NCBI GenBank assembly: GCA_004151065.3
Contig: NWUY0300105057.1
Span: 1 to 24,914 of the forward strand
Direction of reading: 5' to 3'
Length of the DNA stretch: 24,914 nt
Origin: Larix sibirica
Lineage: Eukaryota > Streptophyta > Pinopsida > Pinales > Pinaceae
A program made the translations under genes and the position numbers. Below the pieces are notes generated by a model. The model saw nothing but the letters and a program-made list of their open reading frames with translations. It was not told the DNA's origin and searched no databases. Below are positions 1-10,548 of this stretch, piece by piece (the first letter of the stretch is position 1; every line of letters starts with the position of its first letter).

Positions 1-420
1 CTTTCCTATATACCCAACTTCCTTATGCTTCCTTTAGCCTTACTCCACTGCTCCTCTCTCATCTCCCCAACTCTCGAAACATTTAATACCTCTTATCTCT
101 TTTAGATTTTGAATCACATGCACTGAACTGATCTGACATGCATTGAACTGAATTGAGGCATTAATGTCACTAGAGGACCAATTAGGAACAATTAGGGTTA
201 GTTAGGACCTCAATCGTTGGGGCACACCTAGCCTTCACTTAACTGCCTCCTTAAATCGGGGAATCCACCCCCAAATCAAGGAGAGTGCCCTCAAATCTAG
301 GGTTTTGGTGCATGTGTGACTCGGGAGGTCAATTTTGGTGTGGTTGGACCCATTAGAAACAATAGGCCAGGGTCTAAGAGGGTTAATTATTCTAACAACA
401 TCATCATTATCTTGTAATAA
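1..420. other. unassigned intergenic sequence
   Basis: No coding region, RNA or recognised element is visible. A short minus-strand open frame at 235-468 has no recognisable motif and runs into the following repeat, so I treat it as chance. Confidence 0.5.
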
Positions 421-708
421 AGAACTTTTTCTAGAAGCCCCTATTTTCCTATTATCATTTAAATGCATGTAACTTAGGTCATATTTATATTTTATATGAT
501 ACTTGCACTATTTGATTTTTTTCCAAAAGCACTTTTACAATTTGGTATTGTTTCCATGTGTGCGGGACCAAGTTGCATTGGGATCACAATGTTTCTCCAT
601 AGGTGACCATCATTAAAGGAAAAATTCTTCAAACTGGCATATAGGTGATTTCCATCTATAAACATATTATGCATTGAACATGCTTATTAAACCTTATTTA
701 TGCCTATA
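421..708. repeat. direct repeat copy A (~290 bp)
   Basis: This block aligns along its whole length with 2065-2354 in the same orientation. Shared landmarks include the run around 436-470 (AAGCCCCTATTTTCC then ATTATCATTTAAATGCATGTAA), GTTGCATTGGGATCA near 571, and ACCTTATTTATGCCTATA at the right end. Similarity starts and stops abruptly at both ends. The two copies differ by scattered substitutions and small indels, so the duplication is old. They could be terminal repeats of an element occupying 421-2354 or two members of a dispersed family; I see no TG...CA ends or primer-binding site to prove the first. Confidence 0.85.
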
Positions 709-1000
709 GACCCCATCCCACTCCCACACTTAATCCATACCCACGTATGGAAAATCATCAATAACAATGGGAAGTTGGTGCCACTGGACAAAAAAATCCT
801 GATGGAAGACATTTCCCATGGCACCACCTCCATCCCTCCTCATTAGTCCCTATATCATCGTATTCAAGGCTCCACCATTCCAAAATTTATGATAGAAAGG
901 TGGAGATGCAATGTCAACACCCTATTGAAAAAGTGGTCACATATAAATTAGTTGAAACTAAAGTCCCCACGCGTGCTTGGCTTCACTAGGACAACTATTG

Positions 1001-1488
1001 CTAGACTATAGTCAATAACATTTGGGTCCATCCAAAATAAGGGCCCATGAGAACTTTCCCCATGATAATCATTTGACTTCCGATAATCCTATGGGATCCC
1101 ACAAACTCCATCACTCGTACTACTTCTGTCATCACTACATGAATATCCAATAGTTGTATGTCCTCTATGCTAATATAGGAATTGTGTAGTATTGCACCAT
1201 TGACACAGTGGGCCTCCAAAAATTCCTCCATGGGCACATCCTATGGTGGACTATCTATACATCACCTATCACTTTGTACATGGGAAATCCCATTACGAAG
1301 TACATGCTAAATAAGGTGATCTCTATATGTTCACCTTACATAATGAATGCTCTCACATCCAGATCACAATACTAGATGATCTTCGTCAACATAAGACCAC
1401 CAACTTGCATCAATGGGTTCTTAAGGAACTTCCAAAGCCCATATTTTATGAGCATCCATTGTGCAAGTGGATCCCTCCTAATATAATC
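1001..1488 (-). pseudogene. decayed plant-mobile-domain-like reading frame
   Basis: Reading right to left, the minus strand gives about 160 codons of protein-like sequence with three in-frame stops and one frameshift near 1245. The first part contains RRDPLAQWMLIKYG, then YCDLDVRAFIM, then GEHIEITLFSMYFVMGFP; after the frameshift comes EEFLEAHCVNGAILH. The pattern GE-hydrophobic-TL-x3-YF-x-hydrophobic-G-hydrophobic-P recalls the GEMTITLxDVxxLxGLP signature of the aminotransferase-like plant mobile domain, which is often carried by transposable elements. A further open frame at 1531-1740 on the same strand, with a duplicated SHMLM motif, may be an upstream part. It lies between the direct repeats at 421 and 2065. 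The family call is by eye and moderate at best; the broken state is clear. Confidence 0.4.
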
Positions 1489-2064
1489 ATGAAAAATTAA
1501 AGTCTATCTCTCACCATTTCACCCCCATGGCTACATTTTGTCCAAAATAGTCAACTGGTCAATGCAAATTTTTTTCATTAAAAAGTGTGAATCCAAGTCA
1601 TAGTTTTCAAGGAAAAACTGCAATGGTAGTGCACACTTGATTACAATATAAGCATGAATACTTTTCACTTTTTCCATCAACATGTGTGATGTCATGTCAC
1701 AATTTTTCATCAACATGTGAGAGCACGCCACACCTATCAAATGATTTTCATAAGAACGTCACCAAAAATCCAATGGAATGGATGAAATATTATGGAGAAA
1801 CCACCAACTTGTAACTCATGAAATAAAAAATTGATGGTTGTAATGGAAGATATGAGTGTTTGAACTCCCAAGTCCTATGAGCTCCTCAAACGATTAATAG
1901 TAATATCGATTCCTGATTTCATAGGACCAACCTTACACATTGGATATCTTCAACTTTTATTTTTCTTTGTACAACCCCATACTACCTTCATTTGATGTGT
2001 CACTCATACTGTTGGATTCCTTGTTTCATGCTCTTCCTAGTCACCTCACATTGTCTTGCGATTG

Positions 2065-2354
2065 AGAACCTTTTTTTGAAGCCCCTATTTTCCTATTATC
2101 ATTTAAATGCATGTAATATAGGCCATATTTCTATTTTATATGATAATTGTACTGTTGCTTTTTGTTTCCAAAGGCACTTTTATGCTCGGGTATTGTTTCC
2201 ACTTGTGTAGGATCAGGTTGCATTGGGATCATAATGTTTCTCCACACACAACCATCCCTACAAGTATAATTATTCAAACTAACATATAGGTGATTTCCCT
2301 TTGCAAACATCTTCTACACCGAACTTTCTTGTTGAACCTTATTTATGCCTATAA
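2065..2354. repeat. direct repeat copy B (~290 bp)
   Basis: This is the second copy of the repeat at 421-708, same orientation, offset about 1645 bp. Similarity begins at AGAACC (2065) and ends at GCCTATAACCC. The 72-codon open frame at 1992-2210 crosses its left boundary and is not a gene. Confidence 0.85.
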
Positions 2355-2816
2355 CCCTTCCACATGTTCAGGGAAGTGGGCTAGTCTAGCCACCCTTGTA
2401 TTCACCCCTTCCCAACAATAGAGCCTTTCCTTGATGGATCACAACTTATTAGTACCCCAAGTGCATTTTGGTACCCACGTTATTATTCATTCTTAGGAAT
2501 GGGAGTCTGTGTAGCCCATGACATTATATTTAGCCTCATATGCTTCTTCACCTCACTCATGGGCTTACTCCTTGACTCTCACAATGTGCCATTGTTTGTT
2601 TCATTTTACATGTCACTAGTACGCCACTTCATACATACTATAAAATTTACATCCTATTTCCATCATTCTTTTACCCCCTAGGAGATTACCACCAACATCC
2701 TATCCTCCATCTCTTTCACTCGCTATCAATCACAATTGATTCATTTGGTCACCTTTTGGAGACTTATCTATTTTATTGTATTATTTATCAAGTATCCCTA
2801 TTATTCAAAAAAACAT

Positions 2817-3173
2817 TCAAAGTGCTCAAGAGCATGCTTGCAAATAGTATATGATGTTATATGGAAACATCATTGGTTTCCTTTGTTTAGAGAATTTTCT
2901 ATGAGTCACCCCTAGAACCCTCTTGGTGTTGTCTTGAAAACACCCTTCGACCTCAATACCCACCCCCATCTTCCGTAGATATCATACATATCGGTTAATT
3001 TCCTTGGTTATCCCTTTATATACCTCCTCTAAGATCACTCCTCCTACCATTGGACATTTCAAGATGAGTCATAATTTGTTGCTAGGTAAACCATGCCTTC
3101 ATGCTCTAAACATAGGAAATATTGATTCCATCACTCTTTGACCCTCCATTTCCCTCATCCCAATTTCTCTCAT
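2817..3173 (-). pseudogene. decayed unrecognised reading frame with four TGA stops
   Basis: From an ATG at 3173, one minus-strand frame runs 115 codons to 2829 without a frameshift and is broken only by TGA codons; a fourth TGA follows at 2826-2828. The translated segments look protein-like, for example LKCPMVGGVILEEVYKGITK and FPMFRA. All stops being TGA, with no TAA or TAG, fits CGA-to-TGA change by deamination of methylated CpG in an old transposon gene. I do not recognise the family. It lies upstream, in the same direction, of the mobile-domain-like frame at 1001-1488 and could belong to the same element. Chance cannot be excluded. Confidence 0.3.
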
Positions 3174-4646
3174 ATAACTGTATCATCGATAATGATGATA
3201 AACAAAGATATCGTCATTGCTTTGTTTTCAACAAATCTCTTTCTATTTTCATGATGTATTTTCCACAATAGATTCTCATGTTCTCTAATAAGACCTCACA
3301 AGATCTTGATCCTAGATTGTATTGAGACACTACTACGAGCACAGGAATGTAGGCCTCGTTTGTATTTGAGATTATATACATATTACCCCATTGCTTGGTT
3401 GTTTATAGGTGGGTCTCTATGGCCCCTTCGTGGGGTTGGAGGGGAGGAGGAATTCTTTCTCTTCGACTGCTCCAAATCCTCACCCAGATAATCACGTTCT
3501 GCCATTAAATGAAGAGACAAAAACCTATTATGAAGTTTGACCATACGATGTGCTCCTAACCTCCTACATTAGAGGGAAATTGTTAAAAACCTAATTTTGC
3601 TCACCTACTTTGTTATGAGTATCATTATCATTATACATCACTTTCGACAACAAACTGGCCCAAAATTGAATCTGCTTACTCATAAATAATGATCTCCTTC
3701 CAAAATGACGTGGTGTCCAAAAGTGGAGATCGCCAAACCAATATTACTAAAAATAACCTTTGATTTGGTCTCCAATACCTATCACTATCCCATTGAGTCA
3801 TCATAAAAAGGGGATTATTCACATTGTAGCAGCTCTAAGAGATTCCACATCCTTTCCTATAAATAATGACCTCATGGTCATTCCTATATAGAGAACTCAC
3901 CACAAGTAAGGTTATGTTGTTGGACTACATATAGAGAGAGAAAGTTCTAATTGTGTCCTTACATCCATGGAATCCATACCACACCAATTTTCTTGGAGTA
4001 GAGAATTAGAGGAGAAGAAGAATCCTCGGTTGGGTTGGTTGCGGAGACCTCATCTTTTGCATTTGGTACCAAGATATTGTATTTTAAACAAAAAAATTTA
4101 TCAATAAAAAAATGTTTCTTTAATTTATTTTTAGTCCTATCTTTGATTATTTTTCGTTGCATGGAGTAGTGTAGAATGCTATTGGATATTTTCATTTTCC
4201 TTCATATCATTTGATTGGTACTCAAGTTGCACAACCCTTGATTATGTCCCTTTTGGTATGGGTTGGTAACAAAACACCAACACTACTGGCTCATGAGGTG
4301 GTGAAATGCCATGTGTGAAAATCATGTGAAGACATTGACTCATGAATAAATGCAGCATTTAGTTTACTTAATGCACCCCTCTCCCAATGCAGGATGATGC
4401 CATCTCAATCAAGGAAAATGAAGGAATGACAAGTTGCGAAAAAATACAAAAAGTGCATGCCAAATAAATGTCAATGCAAAAAAGAGGAGAGATACTAGGG
4501 CTATATGTAGGAGCGGTAAAACATTAACAAATGGTTGAAAAGGAACAAAAGGATGCCATTGCAAAGAGAGAACCCAATAAAACTCATACTAGTCAACTCC
4601 TACATTCAAAATTCAACAACAACAAACGAACACTAGAGCTATGGAT
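3174..4646. other. intergenic sequence, left flank of the LINE
   Basis: I see no supported gene. Open frames at 3306-3491 (plus) and 3959-4195 (minus) have low-complexity or random-looking translations. The right part, up to 4646, is the sequence into which the LINE inserted and would join 11456 onward in the empty site. It may be the continuation of the gypsy 3' LTR, but I could not align it convincingly with the 5' LTR. Confidence 0.4.
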
Positions 4647-4659
4647 AAGTGTATCATGA
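4647..4659. repeat. LINE target-site duplication, left copy
   Basis: AAGTGTATCATGA occurs here and again at 11443-11455, directly after the A tail of the LINE. The match is 13 of 13 bases. The bases outside differ (T before and TGG after here; A before and ATA after there), which fixes the element boundaries at 4660 and about 11442. The first two A bases could partly belong to the tail. Confidence 0.9.
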
Positions 4660-4909
4660 TGGTGGGAACCGAGGGTGTTTGAGGTGATTAGGGTTTTGAA
4701 TGATGGCAACAGGGTTCACCTAGGGTCTGCTGCAGGCGGCAGGCCTGTCGAGGTTCTGACAGTGACAGGAGGTCTGCACGAATTTCGAGATGGTGTGTAC
4801 ACGTGTATGAGGAATTCTACGTTTACTTGGCAGGTAAGTTTTATGGTAATTTCTTGTTTCTACCTTAATCCTTCCCTGTTACTGTGGTTTATCCACTGTT
4901 TAATCTTTC
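4660..4909 (+). other. LINE 5' leader
   Basis: The leader starts immediately after the left target duplication and runs to the first good ATG of ORF1. It is richer in G and C than the flanks and would hold the internal promoter, though no core element is recognisable. A consensus splice donor, CAG then GTAAGT, sits at 4831-4839, followed by a pyrimidine-rich stretch. The open frame covering 4675-4932 has no recognisable domain. Confidence 0.6.
4831..4839 (+). promoter_or_regulatory. perfect 5' splice-donor match in LINE leader
   Basis: The nine bases CAGGTAAGT match the plant U1 donor consensus exactly. About 30 bases of T/C-rich sequence (roughly 4850-4910) and AG dinucleotides at 4913-4914 and 4941-4942 follow. 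A small leader intron is possible; no transcript evidence is available here. Confidence 0.35.
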
Positions 4910-6884
4910 ATGGAGATGGAAGATGTTCTTGATTATAACAGTGATCACTTGGCTTCGGGGGATATATGGACCTAGCGGAACTAGGGTGTTGGTTGGTGTC
5001 AGGTCTCATAGTGGGTGTGGAGGCGAACAAAGTCTGCCCTCAGACTTAGCTTTCAACCCTATTTACTCCGTTGTGGAGGGTTCTGTACTACCTCCCTCGC
5101 CGGGTAGTTTTTATGGTGCTCCGTTCTCCTCGGTCTTGGATGGGGTCCTAACAGTGGATGAGGACCAGGATGTAAACATTTGGGGCTACCTGGGTTCACA
5201 TGTTCCCTCGTTTTCGCCTCTAGGGTCTCTTTCAGATTTTGGCAACTCTCCGGGTTTTCTGAACTCTAATGTTGGGTCGGTCTTGGGTCTATTTGCTGAA
5301 GGACTTGGTGTGGGCGGTAACCCTCTGGATACGGTGGTTAGTGCTTCTGCGGACACGATCTCCTCGCCTTGTGCGGGTTTTATTGCTGGATTTTTGGGAT
5401 CCAGCGAACATAGAGGGTTTTCTAGTCCAGCTTACGAAGGGGTTCATGGTATTCCCCTAAGGGGGGGCAGAACCGGTGACGGCGGGGAGGCTTGTTCACG
5501 GTTTAAAGTGAGACATAAATGGCTTAAAAACAAGGGGAAGGTGCCTAATTACTCACTGGGGGAGGATATTGGTTTCCAACAGATTTTAATGACGGTCAAG
5601 ACAGTGCTGGTTGGTAGGGTTTATGGAAAAACAGTGGCTCTTAAGACTGCTATCAATTGGGCTTCACAAGTTTGGTTGGAGCAAATTGGTTACGTCTCGT
5701 AGGTGGTGGCACTTTCTGGTGGTTGGTTCGCTTTCCACTTCACATTGGAGGAACATGCTTTGTGGGATCTAGGCAAGAATTGGAGTCTGGTGAATGTTCC
5801 TTTGCTGCTGAAACCTTGGAACCCTGTCTTCGATGCCATCCATGAACGCATGGATACTATACCTTTGTGGGTTTGATTACCAGGTCTCCCGCTACATTAT
5901 TGGGTCGAGGAACACTTTTGGAACATTGGTAATCTCTTGGGGTCCTATTTGGATGCTGATTTTTCTTTCGTTACTTCTAAGATTTAGAAGGTTGCCCGTA
6001 TTCTGGTTAACATTAATATGCGGGATGGACTTGCTGATGGTATGGACCTTCGCTAGGGACCTTCTATTTTTCCTCAAGTCCTGGATTATGAAAATGTGCC
6101 ATTTCGGTGTCGGAGGTGTCACGAATATGGCCACCCAGCTATTGAATGTAATCTACCGCTTCCCACTAAGAATGGCTCTCCCATGCAGCGGCTGGACAGG
6201 GAGGATGAATGACTTGAGGAACCGGAGGGTTCTAATCATGGTTTGGCCGCTCAAGTTCCATCTGGTTCTCCTATTTTGTCTCCGGGGTGATGAGACTCCT
6301 TTGTCTGAAGATGTTGAAGTTCCTGATTCGGCGTCACTTGCTGACTTGGATTTTGCTTTCACTTCACCTCTCTCGGTTGGGGCTAATGGTGAGATGATGA
6401 ATTCTCTTCTATGACCGACGTCCATGTCTTTGGGTACTGTTCCTTCTCCTTGCTCCTCTCCTTAATTTAATTTCTTTTTTAAAAATTTAACTATCCCTGG
6501 ACTCGATTGGGTGAAAGGTATTAAGAACTTGCATATCTCCTCTCATCTGTTAAACCCTATTTCCATGCCACCTCCTCCTCGCTGGTCACTTCTCCTGATC
6601 CCCTCCTTCAGGAGGTAACCCATGTCCCGCCTCCTGAAGACCCCCTTGTTACTATTTCTTCTATGGATCTGCCACAGTCCCCCAATGGTTCATCTGATTC
6701 GGGCTATTTTCTTCGCTCCTCTACCAAAATATATGCTGGTGGTCTTGGGAAAGACCGGGTCCGTGTGGCCAAGGGCAGAGGATGTAAATATTTTCTGTCA
6801 AAAGCTAAGACCAGAGCTTGCTCAGACCTTCTGGAAGGGAAACAATTATCTATTGAACGGGCACTTAGAGCAGTGCAGGCCTAG
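4910..6884 (+). pseudogene. LINE ORF1 (DUF4283-like and CCHC zinc knuckle), broken
   Basis: ORF1 of plant L1 elements encodes an RNA-binding protein that coats the element RNA. The start is placed at the ATG at 4910 (MEMEDVLDYNSDH); the longer frame opening at 4884 begins at GTG and is not a plant start. After an early frameshift, frame 3 carries a Gly/Ser/Pro-rich N-terminal part, then the DUF4283-like core at about 5550-6100 (WASQVWLEQIGYV; LPGLPLHYWVEEHFWNIGN), then the knuckle at 6108-6149. In-frame stops lie at 5700, 5874, 5985, 6054 and 6210, with a frameshift near 6285 and others before about 6600. The C-terminus is recognisable (GKQLSIERALRAVQA, stop 6882-6884). Identification is firm; exact start and frame joints are not. 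Confidence 0.85.
6108..6149 (+). other. CCHC zinc knuckle of ORF1
   Basis: Codons read CRRCHEYGHPAIEC, an exact C-x2-C-x4-H-x4-C zinc knuckle. All four metal ligands are kept although the surrounding frame has stops. It lies in the same frame as the DUF4283-like part, not in the longer overlapping frame at 5833-6414. Confidence 0.9.
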
Positions 6885-6898
6885 AAAAAGGGGAGTTA

Positions 6899-7600
6899 AT
6901 GAAGATTATGTCCTATAATTATTGGGGTCTTGCTGGTCCCTCAAAAAGATTAGCTTTGCGGTGGGTGCTGGATCTTGAGCATCCATATATTTTGTTGTTA
7001 TAGGAAACTATGAGTGGGGGTTTAGAAGTTTCTGCGAAGTTAAAATGTTGGTTTCTGGGCTGGAATTTTGAGGCCTCGGATGCTAGAGGGAGATCTGGTG
7101 GTTTGGCTGTGGGTTGGTGAGAGGCTCGTATTAGGGTCACCAATCTACGGGGGATGGATTATGTACTGGACTTATCCTTGTGATCTTTGGATTTTAATAA
7201 AGAATTTACTGTTGTTAACATTTATGGTCCTTGTTGTGATCGAATTCCCTTCTGGGAGTCGTTGCTGAGTAAAGAGGTGATTAAAGGAGACTTTGTGATC
7301 CTGGGGGGGGATCTTAATTTTTCTATGGGGCAGGCTGAAGTCTGGGGTCCTCATGCCCAGGTGGACTCGCTTATGGATTTTTTTATTAGGAAGTTGGTTG
7401 AAGGTAATTTGATTAATGTCGAACCTGTCTGTCTTAAACCATCCTGGAGAAACAAAAGGGTGGGTGAGGATCGGGTTACGAAAAGATTGGACAGATTCTT
7501 GTTTGCAGATCAACTGGTGGATAATTTCTTTCATATTCGTCAAGTTAGTTCAGGGGGTTGTTATGATCATGACCCTATTTTTATTGAGATAAAGGATGGC
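6899..7600 (+). other. ORF2 AP-endonuclease domain
   Basis: This domain nicks target DNA. Visible catalytic landmarks are the N-terminal Asn motif (SYNYWGL), the ET following the stop at 7001, GGDLN with Asp at 7310-7312 and Asn at 7316-7318, RLDRFL, and YDHDP at 7562-7576, where Asp and His are kept but the usual Ser before them is Tyr. Three stops (7001, 7118, 7181) break the first third. Confidence 0.9.
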
Positions 7601-9109
7601 CCTGTTAAGCCGCCTTGCCCCATGAAATTTAATAAGATCTGGTTTAAGGACCAAACCTTTTTAGACTTATTTCAATCTTTATGGATTCCATACCAGCCTA
7701 GAAACAACATCTCGGTTGCATTTCATTTTGCTGAGAACATCAAAAATCTTAAGGGATCGATCAAGAAATGGGCGGCTGATAAAAGAATCAAGGATGATCG
7801 AGAGCTCAAGTTGATTGAGGGGAAAATAGCATCCATTGCTATGAGTGCTGGGGGTGGTTTCTTGTCCTCTGACTCCAAGGATTATTTGGCTCGATTGGAA
7901 GGGTGCAGGAATCAAATTCTTTCGGATCTGGAGGAGACTTGGCGCTTGAAGAGTAGGGCTATTTGGTTAGAAAGTGGAGATGAAAATTCTAAATTCTTCC
8001 ACGCATATGCTAAAGGGAGACGATCTACAAATACTATTTGGAGCTTAGAGGATCACCAGGGCACTTCGCATCATACATTTGATGGGATGGCAGGAGTTGG
8101 GGTTCAACACTTCCAGGATCTTTTCAAGGATAATGACAGGGTTAATATTGAGGAAGTCATAAGGGTGGCTCAAATGTTCCCATGGTTTTTGGAGGAGGAG
8201 GACAACATAATCAAAATGGATGTCTTTACTGCGGATGAATTAAAGGAGGTGCTCTCTGGCTTTCAGAAAGACAAAAGCCCTGGGCCTGATGATTGGACTA
8301 TAGAATTTTTTCTGGGGCTTTTTTATTTCATTGGTGATGATCTTCTTCGTCTGGTTGAATATACACGACTAGAAGGAAGGATACCGGCTAGCATTAATTA
8401 TACTTTCATTGCCTTAATTCCAAAGGTGGGCATCCCATCTTCGCTGAATGAATTTCGCCCTATTTCTTTATGCAATTGTGTTTATAAGATTGTCACTAAA
8501 ATCATTGCTCGATGCCTTAAGTCCATCCTCTCTACACACATATCTGAGGAGCAATTTGGGTTTCTGGAAGGTCATCAGATTCATGAAGCCATTGGGGTTG
8601 CACAGGAGGGTCTGCATAGTATTAAAACTAAGAAGTTGAAGGGGGCAGCTCTTAAAATTGATCCATCAAAGGCATATGATAAAGTAAGTTGGCTTTACCT
8701 ACGTCTCATGCTTACTCATTTGGGTTTTGACATTGGTTTCATCCGGTGGGTTATGAGCTGCATAACCACTGTTTCCTTCTCGGTACTCATTAATGGGGTT
8801 GCTACACCTTTCTTCCATTCAGGCCGTGGTTTGAGACAGGGTTGTCCGTTATCTCCTCTGCTCTTTTTGCTTGTTGCGGAAGGTTTGAGTCGAGCCATAA
8901 AAGAGGCCAGGAGGTTGGGTATTTTCATAGCTATTAAGGTTGCTCCTGATTTATACATTACCCATCTACTTTTTGTTGATGACATCCTCATCTTCTGCTT
9001 GGGCTCTCAGAGGGATGGAAACAAATTGAAAGAGATTTTGGACCTTTTTTCTTGTGCTACTGGGATGGAAATTAATGCTGGTAAGTCCACCTTGACTACT
9101 ACTCAGTGA
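7184..9109 (+). CDS. open ORF2 segment: end of endonuclease plus reverse transcriptase
   Basis: An uninterrupted stretch of 641 codons between the stops at 7181 and 9107. RT blocks appear in order: KSPGPDDW, FIALIPK, FRPISLCN, FGFLEGHQI, the first catalytic Asp in KIDPSKAYD (about 8660), GLRQGCPLSP (about 8830), and the catalytic pair in FVDD (8972-8983). Plant L1 elements usually read FADD; the Val comes from GTT rather than GCT. YVDD is tolerated in retroviral RTs, so the site is not necessarily dead. No ATG of its own is implied; this is the surviving core of a larger broken ORF. Confidence 0.93.
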   Translation, partial: SLDFNKEFTVVNIYGPCCDRIPFWESLLSKEVIKGDFVILGGDLNFSMGQAEVWGPHAQVDSLMDFFIRKLVEGNLINVEPVCLKPSWRNKRVGEDRVTKRLDRFLFADQLVDNFFHIRQVSSGGCYDHDPIFIEIKDGPVKPPCPMKFNKIWFKDQTFLDLFQSLWIPYQPRNNISVAFHFAENIKNLKGSIKKWAADKRIKDDRELKLIEGKIASIAMSAGGGFLSSDSKDYLARLEGCRNQILSDLEETWRLKSRAIWLESGDENSKFFHAYAKGRRSTNTIWSLEDHQGTSHHTFDGMAGVGVQHFQDLFKDNDRVNIEEVIRVAQMFPWFLEEEDNIIKMDVFTADELKEVLSGFQKDKSPGPDDWTIEFFLGLFYFIGDDLLRLVEYTRLEGRIPASINYTFIALIPKVGIPSSLNEFRPISLCNCVYKIVTKIIARCLKSILSTHISEEQFGFLEGHQIHEAIGVAQEGLHSIKTKKLKGAALKIDPSKAYDKVSWLYLRLMLTHLGFDIGFIRWVMSCITTVSFSVLINGVATPFFHSGRGLRQGCPLSPLLFLLVAEGLSRAIKEARRLGIFIAIKVAPDLYITHLLFVDDILIFCLGSQRDGNKLKEILDLFSCATGMEINAGKSTLTTTQ

Positions 9110-10019
9110 TGAGGAATTGTTGTTGTATACTCAGCTTTTTCCCTTTTCACATCTTACTGTTGGGGATGGATTGAAGTATTTGGGTTTTAGTTTGAAACCA
9201 CATGACTATAAGAAACAAGACTTGGTGTGGTTGATTGAAAAATTGGAAAAAAGGTTGAGATGTCGGAGTTTTAAGTGGCTGTCCAGAGCTAGAAGGTTGG
9301 TTTTGGCCAAATCGGTTTTGGAGGCTATTCCGGTTTACTGGATGTCCCTGGCTTGGGTTCTTAGGGGCATCCTAGATCAAGCTAGGAGAATTTGTTTTCG
9401 ATTTCTATGGAGTGTTAAGGAGGATGCTTTTGTCTCTCCTTGGGTCAGGTGGGATCGGATTGTCGTCCCTAAAGCATTGGGGTGATGGTTTGAAGAATAT
9501 ATTTTCCTTCGCCAAAGCTCTGGCGGCTAAGTGTGGGTGGAGGCTGATCAAATCTGGAGGGTTTTGGGCTCGGGTTATGATCCACAAATACACTGCTCCT
9601 GTTTCGATTGACTGTTGGATCTGGAAACCGCACAAATCGCATTTACGGTGGAACTGTCATTTGGAAGGCGATGGTAACTTCTTTCCATGTTATCGAGTAA
9701 GATTTGGCTTGGGATGTTGGAAATGGCCATAAGGTCCGAATTGGATGGGACCCTTGGGTGGGTTGTGAACTACAACATCTGCTACCGGAGGGGACTATTG
9801 AAGCCCTTGGTCAAAGGGGCATAATTTATCTTCATCAACTTGCTGATCAGGAGGCTCTATTTGTGGGATGTCAAGAATGGCTTACGGCTAACTCCTTCGG
9901 TCTCGGGGAGGATGAGGAGATGGAATTGGCTTGATATCTTCGGGCTCTCGGTATGGATCACATTTCCGCGGGGGTACAGGAGGATGATCTTTGTTGGGAT
10001 GGGGACCCTTCGGGCAACT

Positions 10020-10290
10020 ACACACCTAAAGGAGGATATAATAGGATCAGTGCTGATTTGGTGCAAAGGGAGCCGATGTGGTGGCGGAACAAGGTATGGA
10101 AACTTCAGTGTCCTCACAAGACTTGACTTTTCATGTGGTGCTCTCTTATGAACCGGGTTCCTACTTGGGATTTTCTTCAGAAGAGGAATAAACAGGGGTC
10201 GGGTTGGTGCATTTTATGTCGTCAGAGTGAAGAGACGGTGGGACACCTTTTTCTTCAGTGTTCATACATTCATGTTGTTTGGGAGATTGT
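10020..10290 (+). other. ORF2 zf-RVT region
   Basis: The segment reads GNYTPKGGYNRI, then PHKT-stop-LFMW, then CILCRQSEETVGHLFLQC. The C-x2-C ... H-x3-C pattern is typical of the zinc-binding region after RT in plant LINEs. One TGA (about 10124) interrupts it. Confidence 0.85.
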
Positions 10291-10548
10291 TTCCAGAATA
10301 CTGAAGGTTCTTTTCCGAGGGGTAGGGACATCCTTGATTAATGCTTGGCAATAGTGGTACCATTTCCCGATTTTTCAGAATTACAGAGCGCTGCCCTTAT
10401 TGGTTGTCTGGGGAGTTCGGCTTACCAGGAAAAAGCGAGCGTTTTTGGACACTGAATGTATGCCTGCTCAAACTGTTGCTTATTGCTGTGGTCACTTTTA
10501 TCTTGTAAATGAATCAAACAATTTGTTGACATCAGAATTGTTCAGCAT

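Noticed and set aside
421-2354. Proven LTR retrotransposon bounded by the two 290-bp repeats
   Set aside because: No TG...CA ends, primer-binding site, polypurine tract or target duplication could be found, so I report only paired direct repeats.
3306-4195. Short ORFs at 3306-3491 (plus) and 3959-4195 (minus)
   Set aside because: Their translations look random and have no motif, homologous context or start support.
4884-4909. Start of LINE ORF1 at 4884
   Set aside because: The frame opens at a GTG codon, which is not a normal plant start. The ATG at 4910 in another frame gives a better start, with a frameshift after it.
5833-6425. Overlapping ORFs at 5833-6414 (plus) and 5892-6425 (minus)
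   Set aside because: Through the middle of ORF1 the real frame is a different one, carrying the CCHC knuckle; only the last part of the plus ORF (after about 6285) is genuine ORF1.
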